From positions 19,502 to 83,501 of the forward strand of contig CALXWE010000003.1 of assembly GCA_944392295.1 (NCBI GenBank): a DNA stretch of 64,000 nucleotides. Direction: 5' to 3'. The notes beneath the pieces are model-generated. The model was not told where the DNA came from and searched no databases. It saw only the letters and a program-made list of their open reading frames with translations. Below, piece by piece: positions 56,195-64,000 of this stretch. This DNA is from an uncultured Alphaproteobacteria bacterium (GTDB taxonomy: Bacteria; Pseudomonadota; Alphaproteobacteria; RF32; CAG-239). How positions within the stretch are numbered: position 1 is the first letter of the stretch; each line of letters begins with the position of its first letter. The position numbers and the translations under genes are program-made.

Positions 56195-56740
56195 AATAAG
56201 TACAAACTTAATAAACATGCTTATCAAATATCCCAGCTTATCAACACCATACACCTATACCAATATCAATTACGCTACACAAATAAAAATCAATTTTCAC
56301 TTATACCCATACTGCAAAAACTAAACATAATACCTGAAGGAATGACTATAGAGAATGGAGACAAAGAGTATCTAAAAGATAGTATGGGAAGCTATAATGC
56401 TGTATATATTAATGCTCAACCATATAATAATGAAACAATTTTAGTTATATATGGACAACCCAAGTATGCTACCCCTATCTCATTTCAAGATATATCGGTA
56501 GGAATACAGCACTGTCGGAATATTTTGGAAAATCTTCAAATAGTTTTTAAAGAAAACCAACAAAATCTATGCTACATCTATATGACAGAAAAATTAGGCG
56601 GTAGTAATTTAATTAACCTTACCCAATCGAGCTACAATTTTGCCAATATGTCAACTTCAGAGATAAACAATCTCTGCGCTCAACAAATCCAAAAGAACAA
56701 ACAAATCCTTTATCACATTTGTTTTAAAAACACTATTTAA
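56021..56740 (+). CDS. Pilin-like protein, copy 3
   Basis: A 239-residue prepilin-like protein. Unlike copy 2 it has a long leader of about 30 residues (MKFYKFLCHFVK to LSAG) before the cleavage motif GRSMVEMLGVLAIIGVLSVG. KYKLNKHAYQISQLI follows the helix. The C-terminal part is the most divergent of the four copies: it lacks the YC-x4-C pair and has HCRNILENLQ, NLCYIYMTE and NNLCAQQ instead. CGGAGG seven bases before the ATG gives a strong start. Copy 4 begins 125 bases after it, and the gap repeats the upstream module. Probably a surface pilus or pseudopilus subunit. Confidence 0.83.
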   Translation: MKFYKFLCHFVKISTCKTALDEPLYKLSAGRSMVEMLGVLAIIGVLSVGALSGYSKAMNKYKLNKHAYQISQLINTIHLYQYQLRYTNKNQFSLIPILQKLNIIPEGMTIENGDKEYLKDSMGSYNAVYINAQPYNNETILVIYGQPKYATPISFQDISVGIQHCRNILENLQIVFKENQQNLCYIYMTEKLGGSNLINLTQSSYNFANMSTSEINNLCAQQIQKNKQILYHICFKNTI

Positions 56741-57038
56741 AAAGTCTTTCGAGCCTATTTGCCACGATAGTTTTGCCCACAAGACTCTTTTTGATTGCAA
56801 AAAAAAAAAACGGTTTATGATTTCGTTTAAAGTCCTTTAGTGAACTAAAATCGGAGGTTTTTAGATGAAATTTTATAAATTTTTATGCCATTTTGTAAAA
56901 CTTAATTCCCGTAAAACGGCTTTAGATGAGCCCTTATACAAACTTTCCGCCGGCAGAAGTATGGTAGAAATGTTAGGAGTCTTGGCCATTATCGGGGTTC
57001 TTTCCGTCGGCGCCCTCTCCGGCTATTCTAAGGCTATG
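56739..57038 (+). repeat. Direct repeat copy B: upstream module plus 5' part of pilin copy 4
   Basis: Second copy of the repeat at 55897-56194, 842-844 bases further on. Recombination between the copies would remove one variable 3' region and fuse the promoter to the other. Confidence 0.85.
56791..56821 (+). promoter_or_regulatory. Putative promoter of pilin copy 4, spacer with A12
   Basis: TTGATT (56791-56796) and TATGAT (56816-56821) are 19 bp apart with twelve A residues (56799-56810) in the spacer. GACTC lies at 56783-56787. The two-base difference from copy 3 is entirely in the A run. Confidence 0.5.
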
Positions 57039-57551
57039 TTTAAATATAAACTCAACAAACAAACCGAACAAATGAACACCATCATCAATGCTGTAGCCCG
57101 TTATCATAAAGACCTAAGAATCAATGATGGATCAGTAAGTTCCATTAGTTTAATTCCAATCTTAAAAAAGCTGAACGAAATCCCACAAGATATGTATATT
57201 GCCAATAACGATCAACTAATTGAAGATGTATTTAAAAACCGTTACGACATATATCACCACAGCACCGGATACATTGGTATTGCTGTTACCTTAGACTCTA
57301 GCGGAAATTCCACTCAATGCCAAAATCTTTATATGATTACCAAAGCGTTCCATGCTGATATAGATTCTATTTTTCTAAATTACAGAACAAGCGATAATAG
57401 TCAAAGTCCCGCTTCTAATCAATATGGTGATAAATACTGTACCTCAGATGAAACTTGTTTACGAAATTTAACAATTGCCAAAGCCAAAGAGCTATGCAGC
57501 ATCTTTGATGAAAATACTACTTGGTGGAGATTATATATAATTTGGAGATAA
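56865..57551 (+). CDS. Pilin-like protein, copy 4
   Basis: A 228-residue prepilin-like protein with the same long leader as copy 3 and an identical helix motif GRSMVEMLGVLAIIGVLSVG, followed by KYKLNKQTEQM. The C-terminal part resembles copies 1 and 2 more than copy 3: QCQNLYMITKAF, YGDKYCTSDETCLRN and KELCSIF keep the cysteine pattern. The leader and ribosome binding site are as in copy 3. A strong bidirectional terminator follows, shared with rbfA. Confidence 0.84.
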   Translation: MKFYKFLCHFVKLNSRKTALDEPLYKLSAGRSMVEMLGVLAIIGVLSVGALSGYSKAMFKYKLNKQTEQMNTIINAVARYHKDLRINDGSVSSISLIPILKKLNEIPQDMYIANNDQLIEDVFKNRYDIYHHSTGYIGIAVTLDSSGNSTQCQNLYMITKAFHADIDSIFLNYRTSDNSQSPASNQYGDKYCTSDETCLRNLTIAKAKELCSIFDENTTWWRLYIIWR

Positions 57552-57604
57552 CTTCTCCGCCAATTTTTATTTATCAATCATCCGCTTAGCAGCTGGTAAT
57601 TAAA

Positions 57605-57636
57605 ATCAAAACGGGGCAAAATTGCCCCGTTTTGAT
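57605..57636. terminator. Bidirectional terminator
   Basis: A perfect 15-bp stem ATCAAAACGGGGCAA / TTGCCCCGTTTTGAT with a 2-base centre. It separates the pilin pair from rbfA. Confidence 0.85.
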
Positions 57637-57661
57637 TAAGTAGAACAAAAAAGTTTACTGA

Positions 57662-58057
57662 TTATTCCTCAGTTTCATCAGATTTAACCAAATCTTGCGC
57701 TACTTTTGGATTACGAAGCAACTTCTCAATCTTATCAACTTCCATAAACGTATCGTCAACCCTAAAGTTAACCTCCGGTGTGTAGCGCAGCTGCAATCTT
57801 GCAGCAATCTGCTTTTTAATTATCCAGGCATTAGCATTTAGTTCCTCTATAACCATACCTAAATTCTTGCCGTTTAAGGTCATAACATATGCCGTTGCAT
57901 ACTTCAAATCCGGCGAAACTCTTACCTCGGTAACGGTTATCAGACTGTTTTCTAAATTTTCACCACGTAACTCTCCCTTACCTAATAAAGAAGTAATTAC
58001 TTTTTTAATTTCTTGTCCAACCCTCAGTTGGCGTTGCGATTGTTCTTTTACAGCCAT
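57662..58057 (-). CDS. rbfA: Ribosome-binding factor A
   Basis: A 131-residue small KH-fold protein needed for 16S rRNA maturation and 30S assembly. RQLRVGQEIKKVITSLL, TVTEVRVSPDLKYATAYVM and AARLQLRYTPEVNFRVDDTF are the family signatures. The acidic tail is typical. It follows infB after 57 bases that hold a small hairpin, and is the last gene of the rimP-nusA-ylxR-infB-rbfA cluster; truB and rpsO, which often follow, are not here. Confidence 0.94.
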   Translation of the reverse strand: MAVKEQSQRQLRVGQEIKKVITSLLGKGELRGENLENSLITVTEVRVSPDLKYATAYVMTLNGKNLGMVIEELNANAWIIKKQIAARLQLRYTPEVNFRVDDTFMEVDKIEKLLRNPKVAQDLVKSDETEE

Positions 58058-58114
58058 TTTATTTTCCTTTTCTCATATAAACCGCCGGAATATGCTTCCG
58101 GCGATTTTAACCCT

Positions 58115-60646
58115 CTATTGTAACTTGGCGGCAATGGTCTCGAGTTCATAACATTCTATCGAATCGCCTACCTGAATGTCATTGTAGTTTTCAAAACTCA
58201 TACCGCACTCATAACCTTCACGTACTTCTTTAACGTCTTCCTTAAAGCGTTTAAGTTGTGCTAAGTTACCGTCATGAATAACTACGTTATCTCTGAGCAA
58301 TCTAACCTTAGCTCCGCGTTTGACTATACCCTCGATTACCATACAACCGCCTACCTTGCCTACACCAGTAATATTAAATACGTTTCTGATTTCGGCATAA
58401 CCTAAAATCTTTTCTCTGATTTCCGGCGACAGTAAACCTTCAATACCCTTCTTAACATCATCGGCAACATCGTAAATAATTGAATAATATCTAATATCTA
58501 CTCCGTCGCGGCGAGCCATATCGCGTGCTTGCGGAATGGCACGAACATTAAAGCCGATAATAAACGCATTTGAAGCTTTAGCCAACGATATATCCGATTC
58601 GGAAATCGGTCCTACTGCCGAGTGCAGAATTTGTACCGAAACTTCATCATTTGAAAACTTCTTAATTGTACCTTCAATAGCTTCAATAGAACCTTGAACA
58701 TCTGCTTTAATAATAACGGCTAAGTGCTTAGATTCGCCGGATTTAATTTTATCAAGCATTTGCTCCATGGCAGATTTCGCACTCTTTACCAGCTTAGCAT
58801 CGCGTTCTTTACGAATACGATAATTAGTTACTTCTTTGGCTTGAGCTTCATCTTTAACCACTACAAAGTTATCACCGGCCGAAGGTGTACCCTGCAAGCC
58901 CAAAACCTCCACAGGAGTTGCCGGACCTGCTTCATGAACCTTTTTGCCGTTTTCGTTAAACATGGCTCTTACATGTCCCCATTCTTTACCGGCAATAAAT
59001 ATATCACCGACTTTTAAGGTTCCGTTTTGTACCAACACGGTAGCCACACTTCCGCGGCCTTTTTCCATTTTTGCTTCGATTACCGTACCCTCGGCATTAC
59101 GGTTGGGGTTAGCTTTCAAATCCAAAATTTCAGCCTGCAATAATATAGCTTCAACCAGTTTATCAATATTAATACGTTTTTTAGCTGAAACTTCGGCACA
59201 CAAACACTCACCACCCATTTCTTCAACGGCGATTCCATGCTGCAACAATTCGGTTTTAACCCGCATCGGATCGGCCCCTGGTAAGTCTATTTTATTAATA
59301 GCTACCACAATCGGCACTTCAGCAGCCTGAGCATGACGAATAGCTTCAACGGTTTGCGGCATAATACCATCGTTGGCGGCAACTACCAAAACCACAATAT
59401 CGGTAACCTTGGCACCTCTGGCACGCATTTCCGAAAATGCCTCGTGACCAGGAGTATCAATAAAGGTAATCTTCTGACCTCCGGCAACTTCAATTTGGTA
59501 AGCACCGATATGCTGGGTAATACCACCGGCTTCTTTAGCAGCTACGTTAGTTTCACGCAAAGCATCCAATAACGAAGTTTTACCATGGTCAACGTGTCCC
59601 ATTACTGTTACAACCGGAGCTCGAGGCTGTAAATCTGCCTCAGTATCGGCAGGACCTTCCAAACCTTCCTCGACATCGCTATCGGCCACACGCTTAAATT
59701 TATGTCCCATTTCTTCAACCACAATCTGTGCCGTATCTGCATCTATCGGTTGGTTAATGGTTGCCATAACACCCAGCGACATCAATTTTTTAATTACATC
59801 AGCGCCCTTTTCTGCCATACGGTTAGCAAGCTCTTGAACCGTAATAACCTCAGGAATAATTACCTCTTTAACAATTTTTTCGGCGGGTGTCGTAGGCTGT
59901 GCCACGGGTTTAGGTTGTTTTTTCTTAAAGCGGCGACGAGGAGCTCCAAAACCATAATCGTCATCATCGTCATCCGAACCCATATACGAGTTAATATTTA
60001 TTTTATTATTACGGCGAGGTGACTCAAAACTGCGTTTTTGAATTTTTTTGCGTTCTTGTTCAAAAGTTTCTTCTTTACTTAAATGTTTTGATGCTCCTGA
60101 CGATTTTTTATCTTTACGATAATCATCATCTTCATCATCGTCATCATCAAAATCTTTATTATGCTTATTTTTTGATGAATACTTTTCTTCATTTTCATTA
60201 AATGCGGGCTTACTTTGCGGCTGATTTTTAACCTGCTGTTCTTGTTTTTCTTTAGCAGCTTTTTCCTCAGCCAACTTTTTAAGTTTCAGCACTTCTTCTT
60301 GTTTACGAGCCTCTTCAGCCTTTTGCTCAGCCTCAAGGCGCAAACGTTCTTGCTCTTGTTCCTCTCTCTGACGCTGGCGAAGTTGCTCTTTGGCTTCTTC
60401 CTCCTGACGGCGTTTGGCATCGTGCTCTTTAGCCTCGGCAATTAGACGTAACTTTTGAGCAGTAGCCTCATCTATTTCAACTTTTTGCGGCGTTGACGGG
60501 TTTGAAGGTGATATAATGCGTTTTTTACGCACCTCAACCTGAACCATTTTTTTGCCTTCACTTCCGCCGGTTTTACCTAAACTTTTAAGTGTTAAGGTAG
60601 ATTTACCTGATAATGTTAATTTTCCTTTTGCATTATCTTCAGCCAT
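58115..60646 (-). CDS. infB: Translation initiation factor IF-2
   Basis: An 843-residue GTPase that places initiator tRNA on the 30S subunit. The N-terminal third is charged and helical with an acidic run ([11 protein letters not shown]) and Glu/Arg/Gln-rich coiled-coil stretches. The IF2-N motif [19 protein letters not shown] follows, then the G domain: [15 protein letters not shown] (G1), [10 protein letters not shown] (G3) and [11 protein letters not shown] (G4). C-terminal domains end in [19 protein letters not shown]. Length is typical for alphaproteobacteria. It overlaps nothing and lies 24 bases after ylxR. Confidence 0.97.
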   Translation of the reverse strand: MAEDNAKGKLTLSGKSTLTLKSLGKTGGSEGKKMVQVEVRKKRIISPSNPSTPQKVEIDEATAQKLRLIAEAKEHDAKRRQEEEAKEQLRQRQREEQEQERLRLEAEQKAEEARKQEEVLKLKKLAEEKAAKEKQEQQVKNQPQSKPAFNENEEKYSSKNKHNKDFDDDDDEDDDYRKDKKSSGASKHLSKEETFEQERKKIQKRSFESPRRNNKININSYMGSDDDDDDYGFGAPRRRFKKKQPKPVAQPTTPAEKIVKEVIIPEVITVQELANRMAEKGADVIKKLMSLGVMATINQPIDADTAQIVVEEMGHKFKRVADSDVEEGLEGPADTEADLQPRAPVVTVMGHVDHGKTSLLDALRETNVAAKEAGGITQHIGAYQIEVAGGQKITFIDTPGHEAFSEMRARGAKVTDIVVLVVAANDGIMPQTVEAIRHAQAAEVPIVVAINKIDLPGADPMRVKTELLQHGIAVEEMGGECLCAEVSAKKRINIDKLVEAILLQAEILDLKANPNRNAEGTVIEAKMEKGRGSVATVLVQNGTLKVGDIFIAGKEWGHVRAMFNENGKKVHEAGPATPVEVLGLQGTPSAGDNFVVVKDEAQAKEVTNYRIRKERDAKLVKSAKSAMEQMLDKIKSGESKHLAVIIKADVQGSIEAIEGTIKKFSNDEVSVQILHSAVGPISESDISLAKASNAFIIGFNVRAIPQARDMARRDGVDIRYYSIIYDVADDVKKGIEGLLSPEIREKILGYAEIRNVFNITGVGKVGGCMVIEGIVKRGAKVRLLRDNVVIHDGNLAQLKRFKEDVKEVREGYECGMSFENYNDIQVGDSIECYELETIAAKLQ

Positions 60647-60670
60647 ATGTTTTCATCTCCAAAAAATTCG

Positions 60671-61237
60671 TTACCCCAGAAACGTTTGATACTTTTTCAA
60701 GTTTTGATAAACCATTTCTGCTATATTACTTTTCAACACGGCAACATATACCGTATTTACTTTATCCAAAGCCTTATCCAACTCATCTGTACTGTACAGC
60801 GAAATAATTTCAATATTTTTCGCCAAGCCGGATATTTTTTCTTTACCGTCCTGACCGGCATCAACCGCCTCAACCAAGAACGCAACTTTATTTTTCTGTA
60901 ATTTTTCTTTTACCTTTTCAAAACCTGTCACCAAAGCACCGGCTTTACGCGCCAGATTCAACGATTCAAGTCCTTTTTTTGCCAATAAATGTTCTACTAA
61001 ATCCACAAAATCATCATCAATTTTAAGATGTTGATGTATTGATTTTATAAACAAATTTTTCTCCAACGCTGTTTTTAGCAGCTCTTTAGAATTTGAGACA
61101 TACAGTCCCCTGCCCGGAATTTTTTTGTTAAAATCCGGAACAAGGCGACTGTCATCTGTTTTAACAAACCGCAAAAGCTCATTTTGAGGCTTAACTTTGC
61201 CGGTTGCTACACATTTTCTTTCTGTCTCTTTTTCCAT
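60671..61237 (-). CDS. ylxR: YlxR/DUF448 RNA-binding protein with L7Ae-like domain
   Basis: A 188-residue protein. The N-terminal DUF448 domain reads RKCVATGKVKPQNELLRFV and PGRGLYVSNSKE. The C-terminal half is L7Ae/L30e-like (LARKAGALVTGFEKVKEKL and IISLYSTDELDKAL). Fusion of the two is usual in alphaproteobacteria, while in Firmicutes they are separate ylxR and ylxQ genes. It is predicted to bind RNA near the ribosome or RNase P; the role is not settled. Located between nusA and infB, as expected. Confidence 0.9.
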   Translation of the reverse strand: MEKETERKCVATGKVKPQNELLRFVKTDDSRLVPDFNKKIPGRGLYVSNSKELLKTALEKNLFIKSIHQHLKIDDDFVDLVEHLLAKKGLESLNLARKAGALVTGFEKVKEKLQKNKVAFLVEAVDAGQDGKEKISGLAKNIEIISLYSTDELDKALDKVNTVYVAVLKSNIAEMVYQNLKKYQTFLG

Positions 61238-61257
61238 TTTTTATTCCGTTTTACAAA

Positions 61258-62781
61258 CTACTTATTTTCATCCGTAAACCAGTGTTCACGAGCAGCCATA
61301 ATGATACGGTTGGCTTCAACTTCGGTTAAGGTATCGGCGCCTAAAATTTCAATTAATTCATCGGCTGCCAAATCGGCCAAATCATCCAAAGTTTTAACAT
61401 TATTTTCTGCCAACTTAATAATCATATCTTGATCCAACCCCTCAATGGTCTTGAGTTGTTCATCAATACCTAAATCTTTACTCTTTTTAGCAAACTCTTT
61501 GTTGCGTTTTTCAACAAACTCTTTGGCTCTGTTTTGCAGCTCGGTAGCTACATCTTCATCAAAGCCTTCAATATCTGCCAATTCTTTCAAGTCGACATAG
61601 GCAATTTCATCAATTGTAGAAAAGCCCTCGGCAATGAGCAAATGAGCAATCATCTCATCAACATCCAAAGCTTCCATAAAGCGTTGTGAACGAACTTTAT
61701 TTTCATTAGCCCGACGTTCTTGCTCTTGCTCTTCGGTCAAAACATCAATATCGGCGCCCAAGAGTTGTGAAGCCAATTTAACGTTTTGTCCGCGGCGACC
61801 AATAGCAATTGAGAATTGATCTTGCGGAACAACGGCTTCCATACGTCCGTTTTCTTCATCTAACACAACCTTGGTAACCTCGGCCGGAGCCAGTGCCGCA
61901 ACCAAATATTGAGCTTTATCTTCCGAGTAAGGAACAATATCGATTTTTTCGCCCTGCAGTTCGGTAACGATAGCTTGAACTCTGATACCTCTCAAACCAA
62001 CGCAAGCGCCGACCGGATCAACCGTCATATCATTAGCTTTAACGGCGATTTTGGCTTTTGAGCCCGGATCACGAGCCACACCCATAATTTGCACGATACC
62101 GTCATAAATTTCCGGAACTTCGGAGGTAAAGAGTTTAGCCATAAATTCCGGACAAGTACGTGATAAAAAGATTTGCGGACCTCTTGCTTCACGACGAACA
62201 TCCAAAACATAAGCACGAACTCTGTCACCGTTTTTGAACTTTTCTCTGGGGATAATTTCATCACGGCGCAAAATAGCCTCGGTTTTACCGATATCAAGTA
62301 TAACATTGCCGAACTCAATACGTTTAACGGTACCGTTAACAATTGTACCGATTTTTTCTTTGTATTCTTCGTATTGGCGATTTCTTTCGGCATCACGAAC
62401 TTTTTGAACAATAACTTGTTTTGCTGTTTGTGCTGCAATTCTGCCAAAATCAATCGGAGGCAGCGGATCAATAATAAATTCGCCTACTTTAATATTTTTA
62501 TCATATGCCTTAGCATCGCTCAAACGAAGCTGTGCAGCTTCATTTTCAACCTCAGCGTCATCAGCAACAACTTCCCGATAGCGCGACAAAGAAATAGCGC
62601 CGGTTTTACGGTCAATATGAGCGCGGATATCATGTTCAAAACCGTAACGTGAACGTCCGGCTTTTTGAATAGCTACTTCCATAGCAACAAAAACATCTTC
62701 TTTATCAATGTTTTTTTCTCTGGCAACCGTATCGGCAACTAACACGATTTCCGGTCTGGGCATATTTTCAATATTTTCCAT
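61258..62781 (-). CDS. nusA: Transcription termination/antitermination factor NusA
   Basis: A 507-residue protein. The N-terminal polymerase-binding domain includes IQKAGRSRYGFEHDIRAHID, followed by an S1 domain (IVNGTVKRIEFGNVILDIG) and two KH domains (DPVGACVGLRGIRVQAIV and IAIGRRGQNVKLASQLLGA). Two C-terminal acidic repeats (HLLIAEGFSTIDEIAYVDL and IKLAENNVKTLDDLADLAA) follow. All parts of a full-length proteobacterial NusA are present. It lies 26 bases after rimP. Confidence 0.97.
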   Translation of the reverse strand: MENIENMPRPEIVLVADTVAREKNIDKEDVFVAMEVAIQKAGRSRYGFEHDIRAHIDRKTGAISLSRYREVVADDAEVENEAAQLRLSDAKAYDKNIKVGEFIIDPLPPIDFGRIAAQTAKQVIVQKVRDAERNRQYEEYKEKIGTIVNGTVKRIEFGNVILDIGKTEAILRRDEIIPREKFKNGDRVRAYVLDVRREARGPQIFLSRTCPEFMAKLFTSEVPEIYDGIVQIMGVARDPGSKAKIAVKANDMTVDPVGACVGLRGIRVQAIVTELQGEKIDIVPYSEDKAQYLVAALAPAEVTKVVLDEENGRMEAVVPQDQFSIAIGRRGQNVKLASQLLGADIDVLTEEQEQERRANENKVRSQRFMEALDVDEMIAHLLIAEGFSTIDEIAYVDLKELADIEGFDEDVATELQNRAKEFVEKRNKEFAKKSKDLGIDEQLKTIEGLDQDMIIKLAENNVKTLDDLADLAADELIEILGADTLTEVEANRIIMAAREHWFTDENK

Positions 62782-62807
62782 TGTGTTCCTCTCACAAATA
62801 ACAAAAG

Positions 62808-63311
62808 TTAAAGTTCAATAGCGTCTTGTTCTTCCTGATAACGAGCCAACAGCTCATCGGTAATTACGATTTTGGCCTTGGCAATATTATCAAAAGCAAT
62901 TACAAACTCTTTGCCGTCCATATCCATATGAACGTTATTATTTTCATCCAAACTTAAAATTTCACCTTTAATGCGTTTTCTTTTATCAACTTCATTAATG
63001 GTTTCGACCTTAGCGGTATAACCTACAAAACGGGCAAAATGCTCAGGCTTGGTTAAAGGTCTGTCGAGCCCCGGCGAGCTAACCTCCAAAGAATATTTAT
63101 CTTTTATCGGATCTTTTTCATCCAAAACGGTCGAAAGAGCGCGGCTTACCTTGGCACAATCATCAACCGTAATATCTCTTGAGCCATCTTTAACGTCAAT
63201 CATTACCTGCAATGTCGGATTAACTTGTCCGATAGTAAGTATTCTGACTGTTTCGTAACCCAAATCATCAATTATCGGCTCCAACATATCCTGTAAGTAA
63301 TGTTTTTGCAT
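62808..63311 (-). CDS. rimP: Ribosome maturation factor RimP
   Basis: A 167-residue protein for 30S assembly. LGYETVRILTIGQVNPTLQVMID, VDDCAKVSRALSTVLDEKDP and YSLEVSSPGLDRPLTKPEHF are its signatures. It is the first gene of the cluster that runs to rbfA, with a terminator of the upstream comEC-like gene in front, so the cluster promoter should lie between 63311 and about 63342. Confidence 0.95.
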   Translation of the reverse strand: MQKHYLQDMLEPIIDDLGYETVRILTIGQVNPTLQVMIDVKDGSRDITVDDCAKVSRALSTVLDEKDPIKDKYSLEVSSPGLDRPLTKPEHFARFVGYTAKVETINEVDKRKRIKGEILSLDENNNVHMDMDGKEFVIAFDNIAKAKIVITDELLARYQEEQDAIEL

Positions 63312-63341
63312 TTATATTTCCTTTCAAGCACAGTTTTTATT

Positions 63342-63377
63342 AAAAAAAGAAGCGGGGTTTTTTAAGGGCCCCACTTC
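63342..63377 (-). terminator. Terminator of the comEC-like gene
   Basis: On the minus strand GAAGTGGGG pairs with CCCCGCTTC (one G-T wobble) and is followed by TTTTTTT. It lies about 90 bases after the stop codon. Confidence 0.75.
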
Positions 63378-63468
63378 CAAAATATTTTTATGAAAGATGT
63401 CAATAGATATACCAGAAAAAATCTTATTTTCAAGTATTTTTTTACAAATATTACACAATTTTATTAAT

Positions 63469-64000
63469 TTAAGCATTTTTTCCATTCCACGGGCGATATC
63501 CGACACCCTCTCTTACGGTTTTAACTTCGATTTTACCTTTCTTAATAAATATGGCTCCGCCGTCCGTGCCTTCAGTATTAACGATTTTATCTTTAATGTA
63601 AAGTTTATCTTTTTTATTCCACCGTATCACGCCTTTATAAACACACTCATCTTGTGTGCAATGCAAATCAATCCAGTCTAAATCGATTTTACTGCCTTTA
63701 ACAATTTTCTTTAACTCTTTTTGCTCGGCTTTTTCAACCGGCACGCTTACCGTTTTTTCGAGCCAAATTTGCTTTAGCCAATTATTGGCTCTTCCGGGCA
63801 TCGCCGCCATATTACCTTCATTATCTTTAAAAGCAATCGTTTTGGCGCTCCCATCATATAAAACATCGGGCTTTTGCACAGTAAATATGCTTAAAATTCC
63901 GACAATAATGGGAACAATCCCCCATTTTCGCCACGAACGCTGCCATATACAGAGCCACAAACCTCCTACAACCATAAGCATCAAACCCCAAAACGGCATA
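63469..64000 (-). CDS. comEC: ComEC/Rec2-like competence protein, C-terminal part only
   Basis: The frame is open to the right edge, so only the C-terminal 176 or more residues are visible. Two hydrophobic segments (MPFWGLMLMVVGGLWLCIW and IVPIIVGILSIF) are followed by a soluble region with KPDVLYDGSAKTIAFKDNEG, CTQDECVYKG, DGGAIFI and the end VGYRPWNG. This pattern, with PD-x-L, GG-A and a terminal RPW, matches the C-terminus of alphaproteobacterial ComEC, the inner-membrane channel for single-stranded DNA uptake. The transmembrane core lies outside. The call rests on remembered family patterns and should be confirmed. Confidence 0.75.
   Translation of the reverse strand, partial: MPFWGLMLMVVGGLWLCIWQRSWRKWGIVPIIVGILSIFTVQKPDVLYDGSAKTIAFKDNEGNMAAMPGRANNWLKQIWLEKTVSVPVEKAEQKELKKIVKGSKIDLDWIDLHCTQDECVYKGVIRWNKKDKLYIKDKIVNTEGTDGGAIFIKKGKIEVKTVREGVGYRPWNGKNA

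Noticed and set aside
58083..58103. Hairpin CGCCGGAA / TTCCGGCG between infB and rbfA as a terminator
   Set aside because: There is no T run on the minus strand; it is more likely an internal operon hairpin or processing site.

Overview
The window is a gene-dense, AT-rich stretch of chromosome that reads as an alphaproteobacterium, probably one of the small-genome, host- or gut-associated lineages. The lineage is an inference from gene content and could not be checked against a database. Supporting signs are a CcrM-type GANTC methyltransferase with a C-terminal RAMA-like domain, a Ppx/GppA-rlmE pair, a zinc-ribbon gene divergent from ftsEX, the rimP-nusA-ylxR-infB-rbfA cluster, lpxA, and pilin-like proteins carrying a GRSMVEMLGVLAIIGVLSVG-type N-terminus. 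No rRNA, phage, insertion sequence or CRISPR array is visible. There is one tRNA (elongator Met, CAT).

Layout. 1-8.8 kb: a pilin-like gene cut by the window edge, a small Cys-rich protein, hemW, a second pilin-like gene, fmt, ppiD, tpiA, secG and pyrG. 8.9-23.8 kb: a long minus-strand surface-polysaccharide locus. It holds a sugar epimerase, a small flippase-like protein, a GT-C membrane glycosyltransferase, a 1314-residue triple glycosyltransferase, an 897-residue double glycosyltransferase, gmd plus an rmd-like reductase (predicted GDP-deoxyhexose supply), and GT4, nucleotidyltransferase and GT2 genes. 23.9-33 kb: lpxA, an RsmB-like methyltransferase, two paralogous unknown proteins, rlmE, two Ppx/GppA proteins, ccrM and a HAD-like protein that has lost its catalytic aspartates. 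33-45.7 kb: tRNA-Met, a lipoprotein, an alpha/beta hydrolase, ruvX, a MacAB-type exporter, a protein built of 26-residue repeats, ampD-like amidase, pgeF, deoB, a LysE-like transporter, a single-chain glycyl-tRNA synthetase and a HAD phosphatase. 45.7-52.8 kb: an unknown protein, plsC, a YdcF-like protein, ftsX and ftsE, then divergently a zinc-ribbon protein, yqeY and dnaG. 52.8-57.6 kb: an accessory block with a GNAT protein, a half-size LysR-like regulator, a full LysR, an XRE regulator, and two tandem pilin-like genes. 57.6-64 kb: rbfA, infB, ylxR, nusA, rimP and the C-terminal end of comEC.

The most unusual signal is the pilin-like family. Four members lie in this one window, all on the plus strand. 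They share an almost invariant N-terminus but have very different C-terminal domains that keep a few cysteines. Three have a nearly identical 54-nt leader after a poly(A) run of 10, 11 or 12 bases, and that run falls inside a plausible promoter spacer. Two of them are embedded in direct repeats of about 300 bp, each with a GANTC site beside the putative -35. This looks like a variable, possibly phase-switched surface or DNA-uptake pilin repertoire. A comEC end at the right edge fits DNA uptake but does not prove a link.

Other points worth a second look are the triple glycosyltransferase fusion, a WGRWSDG domain shared by two polysaccharide enzymes, the catalytically dead HAD protein, the 26-residue repeat solenoid, the alpha2-type glycyl-tRNA synthetase, and several operator-like palindromes in the regulator block.
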